Assembly: GCA_027686065.1 (NCBI GenBank) | Contig: JAQCTH010000096.1 | Coordinates: 1-10,473, forward strand | Length of the DNA stretch: 10,473 nucleotides | Direction: 5' to 3' | DNA from: Clostridiaceae bacterium AF10-41 | GTDB lineage: Bacteria; Bacillota; Clostridia; Clostridiales; Clostridiaceae | Shown: positions 1 through 4,843 of the stretch, in pieces | Layout: every line of letters starts with the position of its first letter | Position numbering within the stretch: position 1 is the stretch's first letter | The notes under the pieces: model-generated | The model's database searches: none | What the model was told of the DNA's origin: nothing | What the model saw: only the letters and a program-made list of their open reading frames with translations | Translations under genes and position numbers: made by a program

Positions 1-152
1 ATTTATATTTATATGTTTATTTTTACATTTTTTTCTTATTTTATTGATTTTTTTTAAATCATATATATAATAATATTTTTATAAGCTACATAATCCAGTG
101 TACAAGCCATTCTACATTTTTTGCTATTTTACTTAAAAATTGATAAATAGTA

Positions 153-181
153 TTGACTTTTCTAATTTATGGTAGTATATT
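153..181 (+). promoter_or_regulatory. Candidate distal abrB promoter (sigma-A type)
   Basis: TTGACT at 153-158 and TATATT at 176-181 are separated by exactly 17 bases. Both are one mismatch from the sigma-A consensus. The site points toward abrB and would give a 5' leader of about 130 nt. The surrounding bases 1-152 are extremely AT-rich with no gene that I can support. Confidence 0.5.
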
Positions 182-242
182 GTATTTATAACTTTGATAT
201 ATATACGAAATTTGTAATTTTTGAAAATATTTTTCTTTTATA

Positions 243-271
243 TTGACTTTTAATTACATTTTTAGTAATAT
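243..271 (+). promoter_or_regulatory. Candidate proximal abrB promoter (sigma-A type)
   Basis: TTGACT at 243-248 and TAATAT at 266-271 are spaced by 17 bases. Transcription would begin near 278, just before the 0A box at 285-291 and about 38 bases from the abrB start. With the distal candidate it makes a tandem promoter pair. Confidence 0.6.
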
Positions 272-284
272 TAACTTTGCAAGA

Positions 285-291
285 TGTCGAA
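285..291 (+). promoter_or_regulatory. Spo0A-binding 0A box upstream of abrB
   Basis: The seven bases TGTCGAA match the 0A-box consensus exactly. The site lies immediately downstream of the proximal promoter and 24 bases before the abrB start codon. In Bacillus subtilis, Spo0A~P represses abrB by binding downstream of its start sites, so the same logic is likely here. Only one perfect box is visible; TTTGCAA just upstream is at best a degenerate partner. Confidence 0.65.
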
Positions 292-315
292 ACTTGTTTT
301 AAGGAGGAATATATA

Positions 316-555
316 ATGAAATCAACTGGTGTAGTAAGAAGAGTAGATGAATTAGGAAGAATAGTTATTCCTATAGAATTAAGAAGAACATTAGATATAG
401 CTGAAAAGGATGCTTTAGAAATCTATGTAGATGGTGAGCAAATAATCCTAAAGAAATATGAACCAGCTTGTATCTTCTGTGGAGATGCTAGAGATGTTGT
501 TAATTACAAAGGTAAAAACATCTGTAAAAACTGCTTAAATGAATTAAAAAAATAA
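316..555 (+). CDS. abrB: AbrB-family transition-state regulator with C-terminal zinc-finger-like motif
   Basis: This is a 79-residue DNA-binding regulator of the AbrB/Abh/SpoVT swapped-hairpin family. Such proteins repress post-exponential and sporulation genes during growth. Residues 1-47 (MKSTGVVRRVDELGRIVIPIELRRTL onward, abbreviated here) closely follow the AbrB N-terminal domain, with the conserved RRVDELGRIVIP core near residues 8-19 and the AEKDALEIYVD strand near 29-39. The C-terminal part differs from Bacillus AbrB: cysteines at 52, 55, 70 and 73 form a CxxC-14-CxxC pattern suited to zinc binding. The ATG at 316 is chosen because AAGGAGG lies at 301-307; an in-frame TTG at 277 would add 13 residues with no family match. 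The gene faces rsmI convergently, as in B. subtilis. An upstream 0A box predicts Spo0A control. The family call is secure; zinc binding is inferred. Confidence 0.93.
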   Translation: MKSTGVVRRVDELGRIVIPIELRRTLDIAEKDALEIYVDGEQIILKKYEPACIFCGDARDVVNYKGKNICKNCLNELKK

Positions 556-583
556 TTTTTAATACTTATATTTAAATAGTTGC

Positions 584-635
584 TTATAATTAAATCCCCT
601 ATGAACTTATAAATTCATAGGGGATTTAATTATAA
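584..635. terminator. Bidirectional terminator-like palindrome between abrB and rsmI
   Basis: Arms of 22 bases (584-605 and 614-635) are perfectly complementary around an 8-base loop (606-613). The core is CCCCTATGAA/TTCATAGGGG. The hairpin lies 28 bases after the abrB stop, and its right arm contains the rsmI stop codon (630-632). The U-tracts on either side are interrupted by A residues, so it may work as a bidirectional terminator or as a 3'-end stabilising stem. Confidence 0.7.
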
Positions 636-1475
636 TTCTGTTGAGTATTTATATACTTCTTTTTTAGGCAAATTTCTTTCTTTAGCAACTAATTTTATGG
701 CATCTTTTTTATCTATACCACTTTCTATTAATTTAATTAGATGCTCTTCTATTGTTAAATCAATCCATAATGCCTCTTTTTCAGCTTGTATTTCCTTCTC
801 AGATTTACCTTCAATTACTAAAACAAATTCACCTCTTGGTCTATTATCTGTAAAGTGTTTTATTACCGATGATATAGTTCCTCTACATATTTCTTCATGA
901 AGCTTAGTAAGTTCTCTGCATATTGCTATCTTTCTATCTCCTAGATTATTTAATAAATATTCTAAAGTATCTATTATTCTATGTGGCGCTTCATATAATA
1001 TTATTGTATCTCTAACATATTTTATTTCTTCAATTATAGGACTTCTCTCCTTATTTTCTCTTGGTAAAAATCCTCTAAATATAAATTTAGTAGTATCTAA
1101 GCCTGAATACACAAGGGCTGTTGTTATAGCTGTTGCTCCTGGTAAAACTTCAAAATCTATTCCTTGCTCTATGCACTTTTCAACTATAACACTGCCTGGA
1201 TCTGATATACCAGGAGTACCGGCATCAGTAATTAAGGCTATATTAATTCCATCATTCAGCTTATTTATTATATCTTCACTTTTTCCCTGCTCATTATGTT
1301 TATGATAACTAAATAGACTTTTTTTAATATTAAAATGATTTAATAATTTTAAACTTTGTCTTGTGTCTTCAGCAGCTATTATATCTACATATTCTAATAT
1401 TTCTAAAGCTCTCAGTGTTATATCCTTTAAGTTTCCTATTGGGGTTGGTACTAAATATAGTTTTCCTTTTTCCAT
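630..1475 (-). CDS. rsmI: 16S rRNA (cytidine(1402)-2'-O)-methyltransferase RsmI
   Basis: RsmI uses S-adenosylmethionine to methylate the 2'-O of C1402 in the decoding centre of 16S rRNA. The 281-residue product has the tetrapyrrole-methylase fold and the family's signature blocks: PTPIGN at 10-15, AAEDTRQ near 34-40, DAGTPGISDPG at 84-94, LPGATA at 111-116, the RGFLPRE loop near 134-140, YEAPHR at 161-166 and RGEFVLVIEG near 214-223. A small C-terminal helical domain (about 254-276) resembles the RsmI HTH segment. The ATG at 1475 is preferred: AGGGAGA lies 9 bases before it, and it begins 4 bases after the upstream stop. An in-frame ATG at 1496 lacks a ribosome site and would add seven residues (MVGRFSY). 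The gene is cotranscribed behind the TrmN6-like gene, and its stop codon is embedded in the shared palindrome with abrB. Confidence 0.95.
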   Translation of the reverse strand: MEKGKLYLVPTPIGNLKDITLRALEILEYVDIIAAEDTRQSLKLLNHFNIKKSLFSYHKHNEQGKSEDIINKLNDGINIALITDAGTPGISDPGSVIVEKCIEQGIDFEVLPGATAITTALVYSGLDTTKFIFRGFLPRENKERSPIIEEIKYVRDTIILYEAPHRIIDTLEYLLNNLGDRKIAICRELTKLHEEICRGTISSVIKHFTDNRPRGEFVLVIEGKSEKEIQAEKEALWIDLTIEEHLIKLIESGIDKKDAIKLVAKERNLPKKEVYKYSTEL

Positions 1476-1479
1476 ATAA

Positions 1480-2229
1480 CTAAATCTCCCTACCATATAT
1501 TTTATTTAATTCATTTGTATAGCTACCATCTTCATTATAAATATATAATGGAGCCTCCCATTTTAAATATGACCCTCCATCTCTCTGCCCTTCTACTAAA
1601 ACTATGTTTGGTGCTTTTTTAATATTAGGTTGAATCATTTGTACTCTCTTAGGCTCAATTTTATGTTTTCTCATAAGCTCAAATATATCTATTAATCTTT
1701 CAGGTCTATGTACTATATACAGCCTTCCATTATCTTTTAAAAGCTTCCTGGAAGCTATTATTACATCCTCTAATGTACATAAGATTTCATGTCTAGCTAT
1801 GGCTAATTTATCATCAGGATTTATTATTCCTGAGTTATTTAATTTATACGGAGGGTTTACAGTTACAGCATCAAATTTTCCTAGCTTATTTAAAAAATTT
1901 ATATCTTTTAAGTCTCCTCTTTCAAATTTTACTCTCTCTTCTAATTCATTATATTTGCTACTTCTTTTAGCCATTTCTACCATATCATCTTGAATTTCTA
2001 TTCCTATAACTTCTTTAGGATTATATTTACCATATAATAAAAAAGGGACTATTCCAGTTCCTGAACATAAGTCAATTACTGTATGTTTATTTTTTATATT
2101 TGCAAAATTAGATAATAAAACCGCATCTACACCAAATCTAAATCCTGATTTCTTCTGGATTAAAAATAAATTTTCTAATTGTAAATCATCAATTGATTCA
2201 TCTTCTAACAATATTATATCTTCATTCAT
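1480..2229 (-). CDS. yabB: TrmN6-type tRNA1(Val) (adenine(37)-N6)-methyltransferase
   Basis: This is a 249-residue class I SAM-dependent methyltransferase of the YfiC/TrmN6 group; the E. coli member makes m6A37 in tRNA1(Val). The N-terminal LIQKKSGFRFGVDAVLLSNF block (23-42) is typical of the family. Motif I is DLCSGTG (53-59), the acidic strand is EVIGIEIQ (about 73-80), and the N6-adenine catalytic motif NPPY is at 125-128. The ATG at 2229 has AGAGG 8 bases upstream. It is the first gene of a two-gene operon: only 4 bases separate its stop from the rsmI start, and the rsmI ribosome site lies inside its last codons. Position next to rsmI and convergent abrB matches B. subtilis yabB. The exact tRNA substrate in Firmicutes is inferred from the family. 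Confidence 0.9.
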   Translation of the reverse strand: MNEDIILLEDESIDDLQLENLFLIQKKSGFRFGVDAVLLSNFANIKNKHTVIDLCSGTGIVPFLLYGKYNPKEVIGIEIQDDMVEMAKRSSKYNELEERVKFERGDLKDINFLNKLGKFDAVTVNPPYKLNNSGIINPDDKLAIARHEILCTLEDVIIASRKLLKDNGRLYIVHRPERLIDIFELMRKHKIEPKRVQMIQPNIKKAPNIVLVEGQRDGGSYLKWEAPLYIYNEDGSYTNELNKIYGREI

Positions 2230-2430
2230 CTTAATTACCTCTAACTATCCTTATTTCACATTATTAGTATCACCATAATAGTAAATTAATAATATCTACC
2301 TTTTGTATCATTATTTTAAAATCAGTATAAATTATATCATATAACTTGACCTTTTATTAAACTTAAATCCTTCAAAGTTTTCTTTAAATTATATTATAAC
2401 TGATTAAATTATTTTCTATTTCTTTTTAGG

Positions 2431-2467
2431 TAAAAATAAACTCCATCTATAAAAAGACGGAGTTTAT
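2431..2467 (-). terminator. Intrinsic terminator of the NlpC/P60 gene
   Basis: Arms 2436-2448 and 2455-2467 pair around a 6-base loop. Read on the minus strand, the stem is 13 pairs long including one G-U wobble, with an ACTCC/GGAGT core, and is followed by TTTTTA (2431-2435 region). On the plus strand the wobble becomes an A-C mismatch, so the element works best for the leftward gene, whose stop lies 25 bases upstream. Confidence 0.85.
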
Positions 2468-2491
2468 ATAATATTAAATATTAACTTCTAA

Positions 2492-3712
2492 TTAAAGTAC
2501 TCTTCTTGCCGCATAGAATCCTGTAATAGGCGAAACCTTAACATTTTCTCCTTCATAAGGAGCATGTATATATTGTCCTCCACCTACATAAATTCCAACA
2601 TGGTCTGAACCATAAGTAAATACTAAATCTCCTGGTTGTAATTCACCATATGAAACTGGCGTTCCAACTCCAAGTTGTGAATAAGTAGTTCTTGTTATCT
2701 CAGCTCCTGCTGCATTTCTGTACACAAAACTAGTAAAACCTGAACAGTCAAATGATGATGGCCCTGTTGCACCATAAATATATGGTGTTCCAATATACTT
2801 ATATGCAAAGTCTACTATAGAATTACCTGTACTTGATGATAATCCTGAGCCTGATCCTCTATTTGCCTGTGCTACTTCTAAATTTGCAATCTTATCTTCA
2901 GCATTATACAATGCTTCATTAACTTCTGCAATTACAATATCACTCTTAAGCTGCCCATCTCTTATATATGTTAAGTTCCCTGCAGCACTTCTTAAATCAT
3001 CAACATCATTAGAATTCATTAATATATCTAATAGCGCATTAACTAAGGTTTTTTCTAAAACAGATAAAAACTCTGCATCAAATTTAGCTTGTTCGGCTTT
3101 TGCTGTTGCAATAAGTGTTTCTTGTTCTTGTTTCTTTACTTCTAATTCAGATAAAACTTTATTAGTTTCTTCATTTATCTTAGCTACTTGATTTGCCTTT
3201 TCTTCTAATGAATTAACTTTTCCATCTAACTTTTCCTTATTATCTACCAACTCTTTCACAATCTTTTTATCAATGCTTACAAGTCTACTAGCAGAATCTA
3301 ACTTAGATATAAGATCACTAAAACTATCCGCACTAAATAGAAGTGTTAGATAACTTCCTTGACCACCTGTTTTATATAGTTCTCTTAGTCTTTTTCCTAA
3401 TACTTCTTCCTTTTCTGAAATATCCACCTTTGATGTTTCAATTTCTTTCTTTGTATTTTGCACTTCATCCTTAATAGTATCTATTTGTTTTTGATTTTCT
3501 TGCACCTTTTCTGCTAATGGTGATATTTGTTCATTTAGATTATATATCTTCCCTTGAATATCTTCAACTTGCTTATTCATTTCGTCATACTTTGCTTGAT
3601 TTTCTTTTATTTCCTGATTAGTTACTTCCTCATTAGGAGTAGCAAAAACCGGCGTTACTGAGGTCATTGTTAAAGCACCAACTATAACAATTGATAAAAT
3701 CTTCTTTTTCAT
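2492..3712 (-). CDS. Secreted NlpC/P60 peptidoglycan endopeptidase with PcsB/CwlO-type coiled coil
   Basis: The product is a 406-residue exported cell-wall hydrolase expected to cut stem-peptide bonds in peptidoglycan. Residues 1-25 form a Sec signal peptide (MKKK, hydrophobic core, VFA-T). Residues about 28-220 are a long coiled coil. Its middle section around 112-150 (YKTGGQGSYLTLLFSADSFS and following) resembles the PcsB/CwlO coiled-coil domain, which in those proteins controls activation by FtsEX. A Gly/Ser linker (286-297) leads to the NlpC/P60 domain (298-406). The catalytic set is visible: Cys323 in FDCSGF, His371 in SDHVGIY and His383 in YIHAP. The start has AAGGA 10 bases upstream, inside a small hairpin (TGGTC/GACCA, 3720-3733). 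A terminator follows, so the gene is probably monocistronic. Control by FtsEX or a wall-stress regulator is inference. Confidence 0.93.
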   Translation of the reverse strand: MKKKILSIVIVGALTMTSVTPVFATPNEEVTNQEIKENQAKYDEMNKQVEDIQGKIYNLNEQISPLAEKVQENQKQIDTIKDEVQNTKKEIETSKVDISEKEEVLGKRLRELYKTGGQGSYLTLLFSADSFSDLISKLDSASRLVSIDKKIVKELVDNKEKLDGKVNSLEEKANQVAKINEETNKVLSELEVKKQEQETLIATAKAEQAKFDAEFLSVLEKTLVNALLDILMNSNDVDDLRSAAGNLTYIRDGQLKSDIVIAEVNEALYNAEDKIANLEVAQANRGSGSGLSSSTGNSIVDFAYKYIGTPYIYGATGPSSFDCSGFTSFVYRNAAGAEITRTTYSQLGVGTPVSYGELQPGDLVFTYGSDHVGIYVGGGQYIHAPYEGENVKVSPITGFYAARRVL

Positions 3713-3753
3713 AAGTATTTGGTCCTTAGACCATCCCCCTCTCCCTACGTGAT

Positions 3754-3795
3754 ATTACCATTATAACACTTATGGAAAGCTCGGACAATGGTAAT
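3754..3795 (-). promoter_or_regulatory. Promoter of the NlpC/P60 gene flanked by a 9-bp inverted repeat
   Basis: On the minus strand TTGTCC (3788-3783) and TATAAT (3765-3760) are spaced by 17 bases. A perfect 9-base inverted repeat, ATTACCATT (3754-3762) and AATGGTAAT (3787-3795), overlaps the -10 and the -35 respectively. Arm centres are 33 bases apart, about three helical turns. The promoter call is reasonable; the operator role is a guess. Confidence 0.5.
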
Positions 3796-3802
3796 TTTTT
3801 TT

Positions 3803-3899
3803 AAAATGAGATATTTAGTGGGTGTAAATGTATACTGTACATATTTGGAATTAACTTAGTTATGTTGACATAACTGATTTAACCTAAATATCTCTTTAA
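3803..3899 (-). other. Multi-hairpin (three-way-junction-like) element upstream of the NlpC/P60 gene
   Basis: GAGATATTTAG (3808-3818) and CTAAATATCTC (3884-3894) are perfect 11-base complements enclosing two more dyads. These are AGTTATGT/ACATAACT (3858-3865 and 3868-3875, with flanking TTAA and GG/CC partners) and ATGTA/TACAT (3828-3832 and 3838-3842). With TTAAA/TTTAA outside and a two-base bulge, the outer stem extends to about 16 pairs. In RNA this folds as a closing stem with two branches. I recognise no known riboswitch class. It may be a leader RNA, a cruciform-type operator, or the 3' end of the upstream DUF3784 transcript. Confidence 0.45.
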
Positions 3900-3910
3900 T
3901 TATATGCTAT

Positions 3911-3939
3911 ATAATATCATTTTTATAATACATTTACAA
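3911..3939 (-). promoter_or_regulatory. Weak candidate promoter before the multi-hairpin element
   Basis: TTGTAA (3939-3934) and TATTAT (3916-3911) are spaced by 17 bases on the minus strand. A start near 3904 would place the multi-hairpin element at the very 5' end of the transcript. Such matches arise easily in sequence this AT-rich. Confidence 0.25.
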
Positions 3940-3958
3940 ATATTTCTATATTAAAATT

Positions 3959-4264
3959 TTATATATTTTTATATTTTTTTAATGTTATATTTTGAATTAA
4001 TGATAATATAGCTATTAAGATTATGAATGATATTACTACATACTTAGATTGCTCAACTAAAAAATAATCTATTATTCCTATAATAATGCCTATAATCCCC
4101 ATTGCCATATTAAATATTCCGTTAAGTTTCATAAATTTATTTATATCATTATATGCCCCACTATTCTTTAACATATTTTTTATTTTTTTACTACGAATAG
4201 ATATTAACCCCATTATTATAAACCCTAAGCTTCCTAAAATTATTATTATTGTACTTCCTCTCAC
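3959..4264 (-). CDS. Small integral membrane protein, DUF3784-like
   Basis: The 101-residue product has three predicted membrane spans: about 4-22, 47-69 and 74-93. The basic loop after span 1 (RSKKIKNMLKNSGAYNDINKFMKLNG) and the overall size fit the uncharacterised clostridial DUF3784 family, recalled from memory rather than searched. The start codon is GTG (4264-4262). It is supported by TTAGGAGT ending 8 bases upstream, and by the protein beginning directly with the first span. No catalytic residues are evident and the function is unknown. The gene is preceded by its own candidate promoter and followed by the multi-hairpin element. It is probably transcribed separately from the NlpC/P60 gene, though readthrough is possible. 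Confidence 0.75.
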   Translation of the reverse strand: MRGSTIIIILGSLGFIIMGLISIRSKKIKNMLKNSGAYNDINKFMKLNGIFNMAMGIIGIIIGIIDYFLVEQSKYVVISFIILIAILSLIQNITLKKYKNI

Positions 4265-4352
4265 TTTTTGTACTCCTAACTTAATATATTTATTGATTGA
4301 AACATTTTTTATGTTATTAAAACTTCTAATTATTTGCTTTACTTAAGTATAT

Positions 4353-4381
4353 ATCTTAAAACAATACAATAACAATTTCAA
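4353..4381 (-). promoter_or_regulatory. Candidate promoter of the DUF3784-like gene
   Basis: TTGAAA (4381-4376) and TAAGAT (4358-4353) are separated by 17 bases on the minus strand, about 90 bases before the GTG start. It lies back to back with the tRNA-Pro promoter at 4401-4429. Confidence 0.4.
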
Positions 4382-4400
4382 TATTTTCTTTTAAAAATAG

Positions 4401-4429
4401 TTGACATCATTAATTATAATTACTATAAT
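4401..4429 (+). promoter_or_regulatory. Consensus sigma-A promoter of tRNA-Pro
   Basis: TTGACA (4401-4406) and TATAAT (4424-4429) are both perfect and the spacer is exactly 17 bases, the strongest sigma-A match in the window. The tRNA begins 12 bases after the -10, so the 5' leader is only a few nucleotides. Confidence 0.9.
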
Positions 4430-4441
4430 TATAATGTGCTT

Positions 4442-4517
4442 CGGGGTGTAGCGCAGATGGGAGCGCGCGTGGTTTGGGACCATGAGGTCGCAGGTTCAAT
4501 CCCTGTCACCCCGACCA
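4442..4517 (+). tRNA. tRNA-Pro(UGG)
   Basis: The full cloverleaf is visible over 76 bases. The acceptor stem is CGGGGTG/CACCCCG. The D stem is GCGC/GCGC with an 8-base loop. The anticodon stem CGTGG/CCATG (one G-U pair) carries the loop TTTGGGA with anticodon TGG at 4475-4477. The variable loop is AGGTC. The T stem GCAGG/CCTGT carries the loop TTCAATC. The 3' CCA is encoded. UGG reads all proline codons by wobble. It is a single-gene unit with its own promoter and terminator. Confidence 0.97.
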
Positions 4518-4520
4518 ATA

Positions 4521-4554
4521 AAAAACCTCTCTTTAAATTAGAGAGGTTTTTTTT
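4521..4554 (+). terminator. Intrinsic terminator of tRNA-Pro
   Basis: CCTCTCT (4526-4532) pairs with AGAGAGG (4540-4546) around a 7-base loop. AAAAA before and TTTTTTTT (4547-4554) after extend the stem and supply the U-tract. It begins 4 bases after the CCA end. Confidence 0.93.
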
Positions 4555-4595
4555 ATATTTAAAATATAATTTAGCATTTTTCTTAAATTACATAG

Positions 4596-4715
4596 CTAAT
4601 TACAATCTATATAATCATTAATCTCTTTAAGTTCATCATCAAATCCAATAGATTTACAAGAGATTAATACTATTGGGATTATGGATATGTAAGCACACAA
4701 TATTAATATCAACAT
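4596..4715 (-). CDS. Candidate 39-residue membrane peptide
   Basis: An ATG at 4715 opens 39 codons ending in TAG at 4596. AAGGGG lies 9 bases before the ATG. Residues 2-19 are almost wholly hydrophobic (LILILCAYISIIPIVLIS), followed by a polar, acidic tail (CKSIGFDDELKEINDYIDCN). This layout is typical of a single-span small membrane protein. It sits between the nagZ terminator and the tRNA-Pro terminator, on the nagZ strand. An upstream in-frame TGA excludes a longer form. It does not match any family I know. A type I toxin-like peptide is possible but unsupported. A chance ORF is a real alternative in AT-rich DNA, but the ribosome site and amphipathic order favour a gene. Confidence 0.45.
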   Translation of the reverse strand: MLILILCAYISIIPIVLISCKSIGFDDELKEINDYIDCN

Positions 4716-4807
4716 AAATCTTATCCCCTTTTCATAGTTCTATTTATGATAATTATATGAAAAAGGTTTCAAATATGTTATTATTTTTTTATTTTTTATA
4801 TATGAAA

Positions 4808-4830
4808 GGGAGAAATTTATATTTTCTCCC
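4808..4830 (-). terminator. Terminator-like hairpin after nagZ
   Basis: GGGAGAAA (4808-4815) and TTTCTCCC (4823-4830) pair perfectly around a 7-base loop, 13 bases beyond the nagZ stop. On the minus strand a G-U and two A-U pairs lengthen the stem, but the following U-tract (TTTCATAT) is short. On the plus strand TTTTT follows, so it may also stop rightward transcripts. Confidence 0.7.
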
Positions 4831-4843
4831 CTTTTTAATTATA

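Noticed and set aside
1..152. Search for a gene or RNA at the left edge
   Set aside because: Only AT-rich sequence with a short GATTT/AAATC dyad; nothing that rises above background.
277..315. TTG start giving a 92-residue AbrB
   Set aside because: The extra 13 residues span the 0A box and the AAGGAGG site and match no AbrB N terminus. The ATG at 316 has the ribosome site and the family start.
1476..1496. Longer RsmI start beginning MVGRFSY
   Set aside because: It has no ribosome site, overlaps the end of the upstream gene, and the family begins at the ATG at 1475, which has AGGGAGA in the right place.
2230..2430. Promoter or leader RNA for the TrmN6-like gene
   Set aside because: TATAAT-like words occur, but none has a convincing -35 at the right spacing, and no stable conserved-looking fold was seen.
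3803..3899. ydaO (c-di-AMP) riboswitch before the NlpC/P60 gene
   Set aside because: The context fits, but the GGGGAAC-type conserved blocks are absent and the element is too short.
4086..4346. 86-codon plus-strand ORF
   Set aside because: It is antisense to the DUF3784-like gene, and its hydrophobicity comes from reversed Ile/Leu codons. The minus frame has a ribosome site and family-like layout.
4436..4621. 61-codon plus-strand ORF
   Set aside because: It is a reading of the tRNA-Pro gene and its terminator; the RNA structure is complete and decisive.
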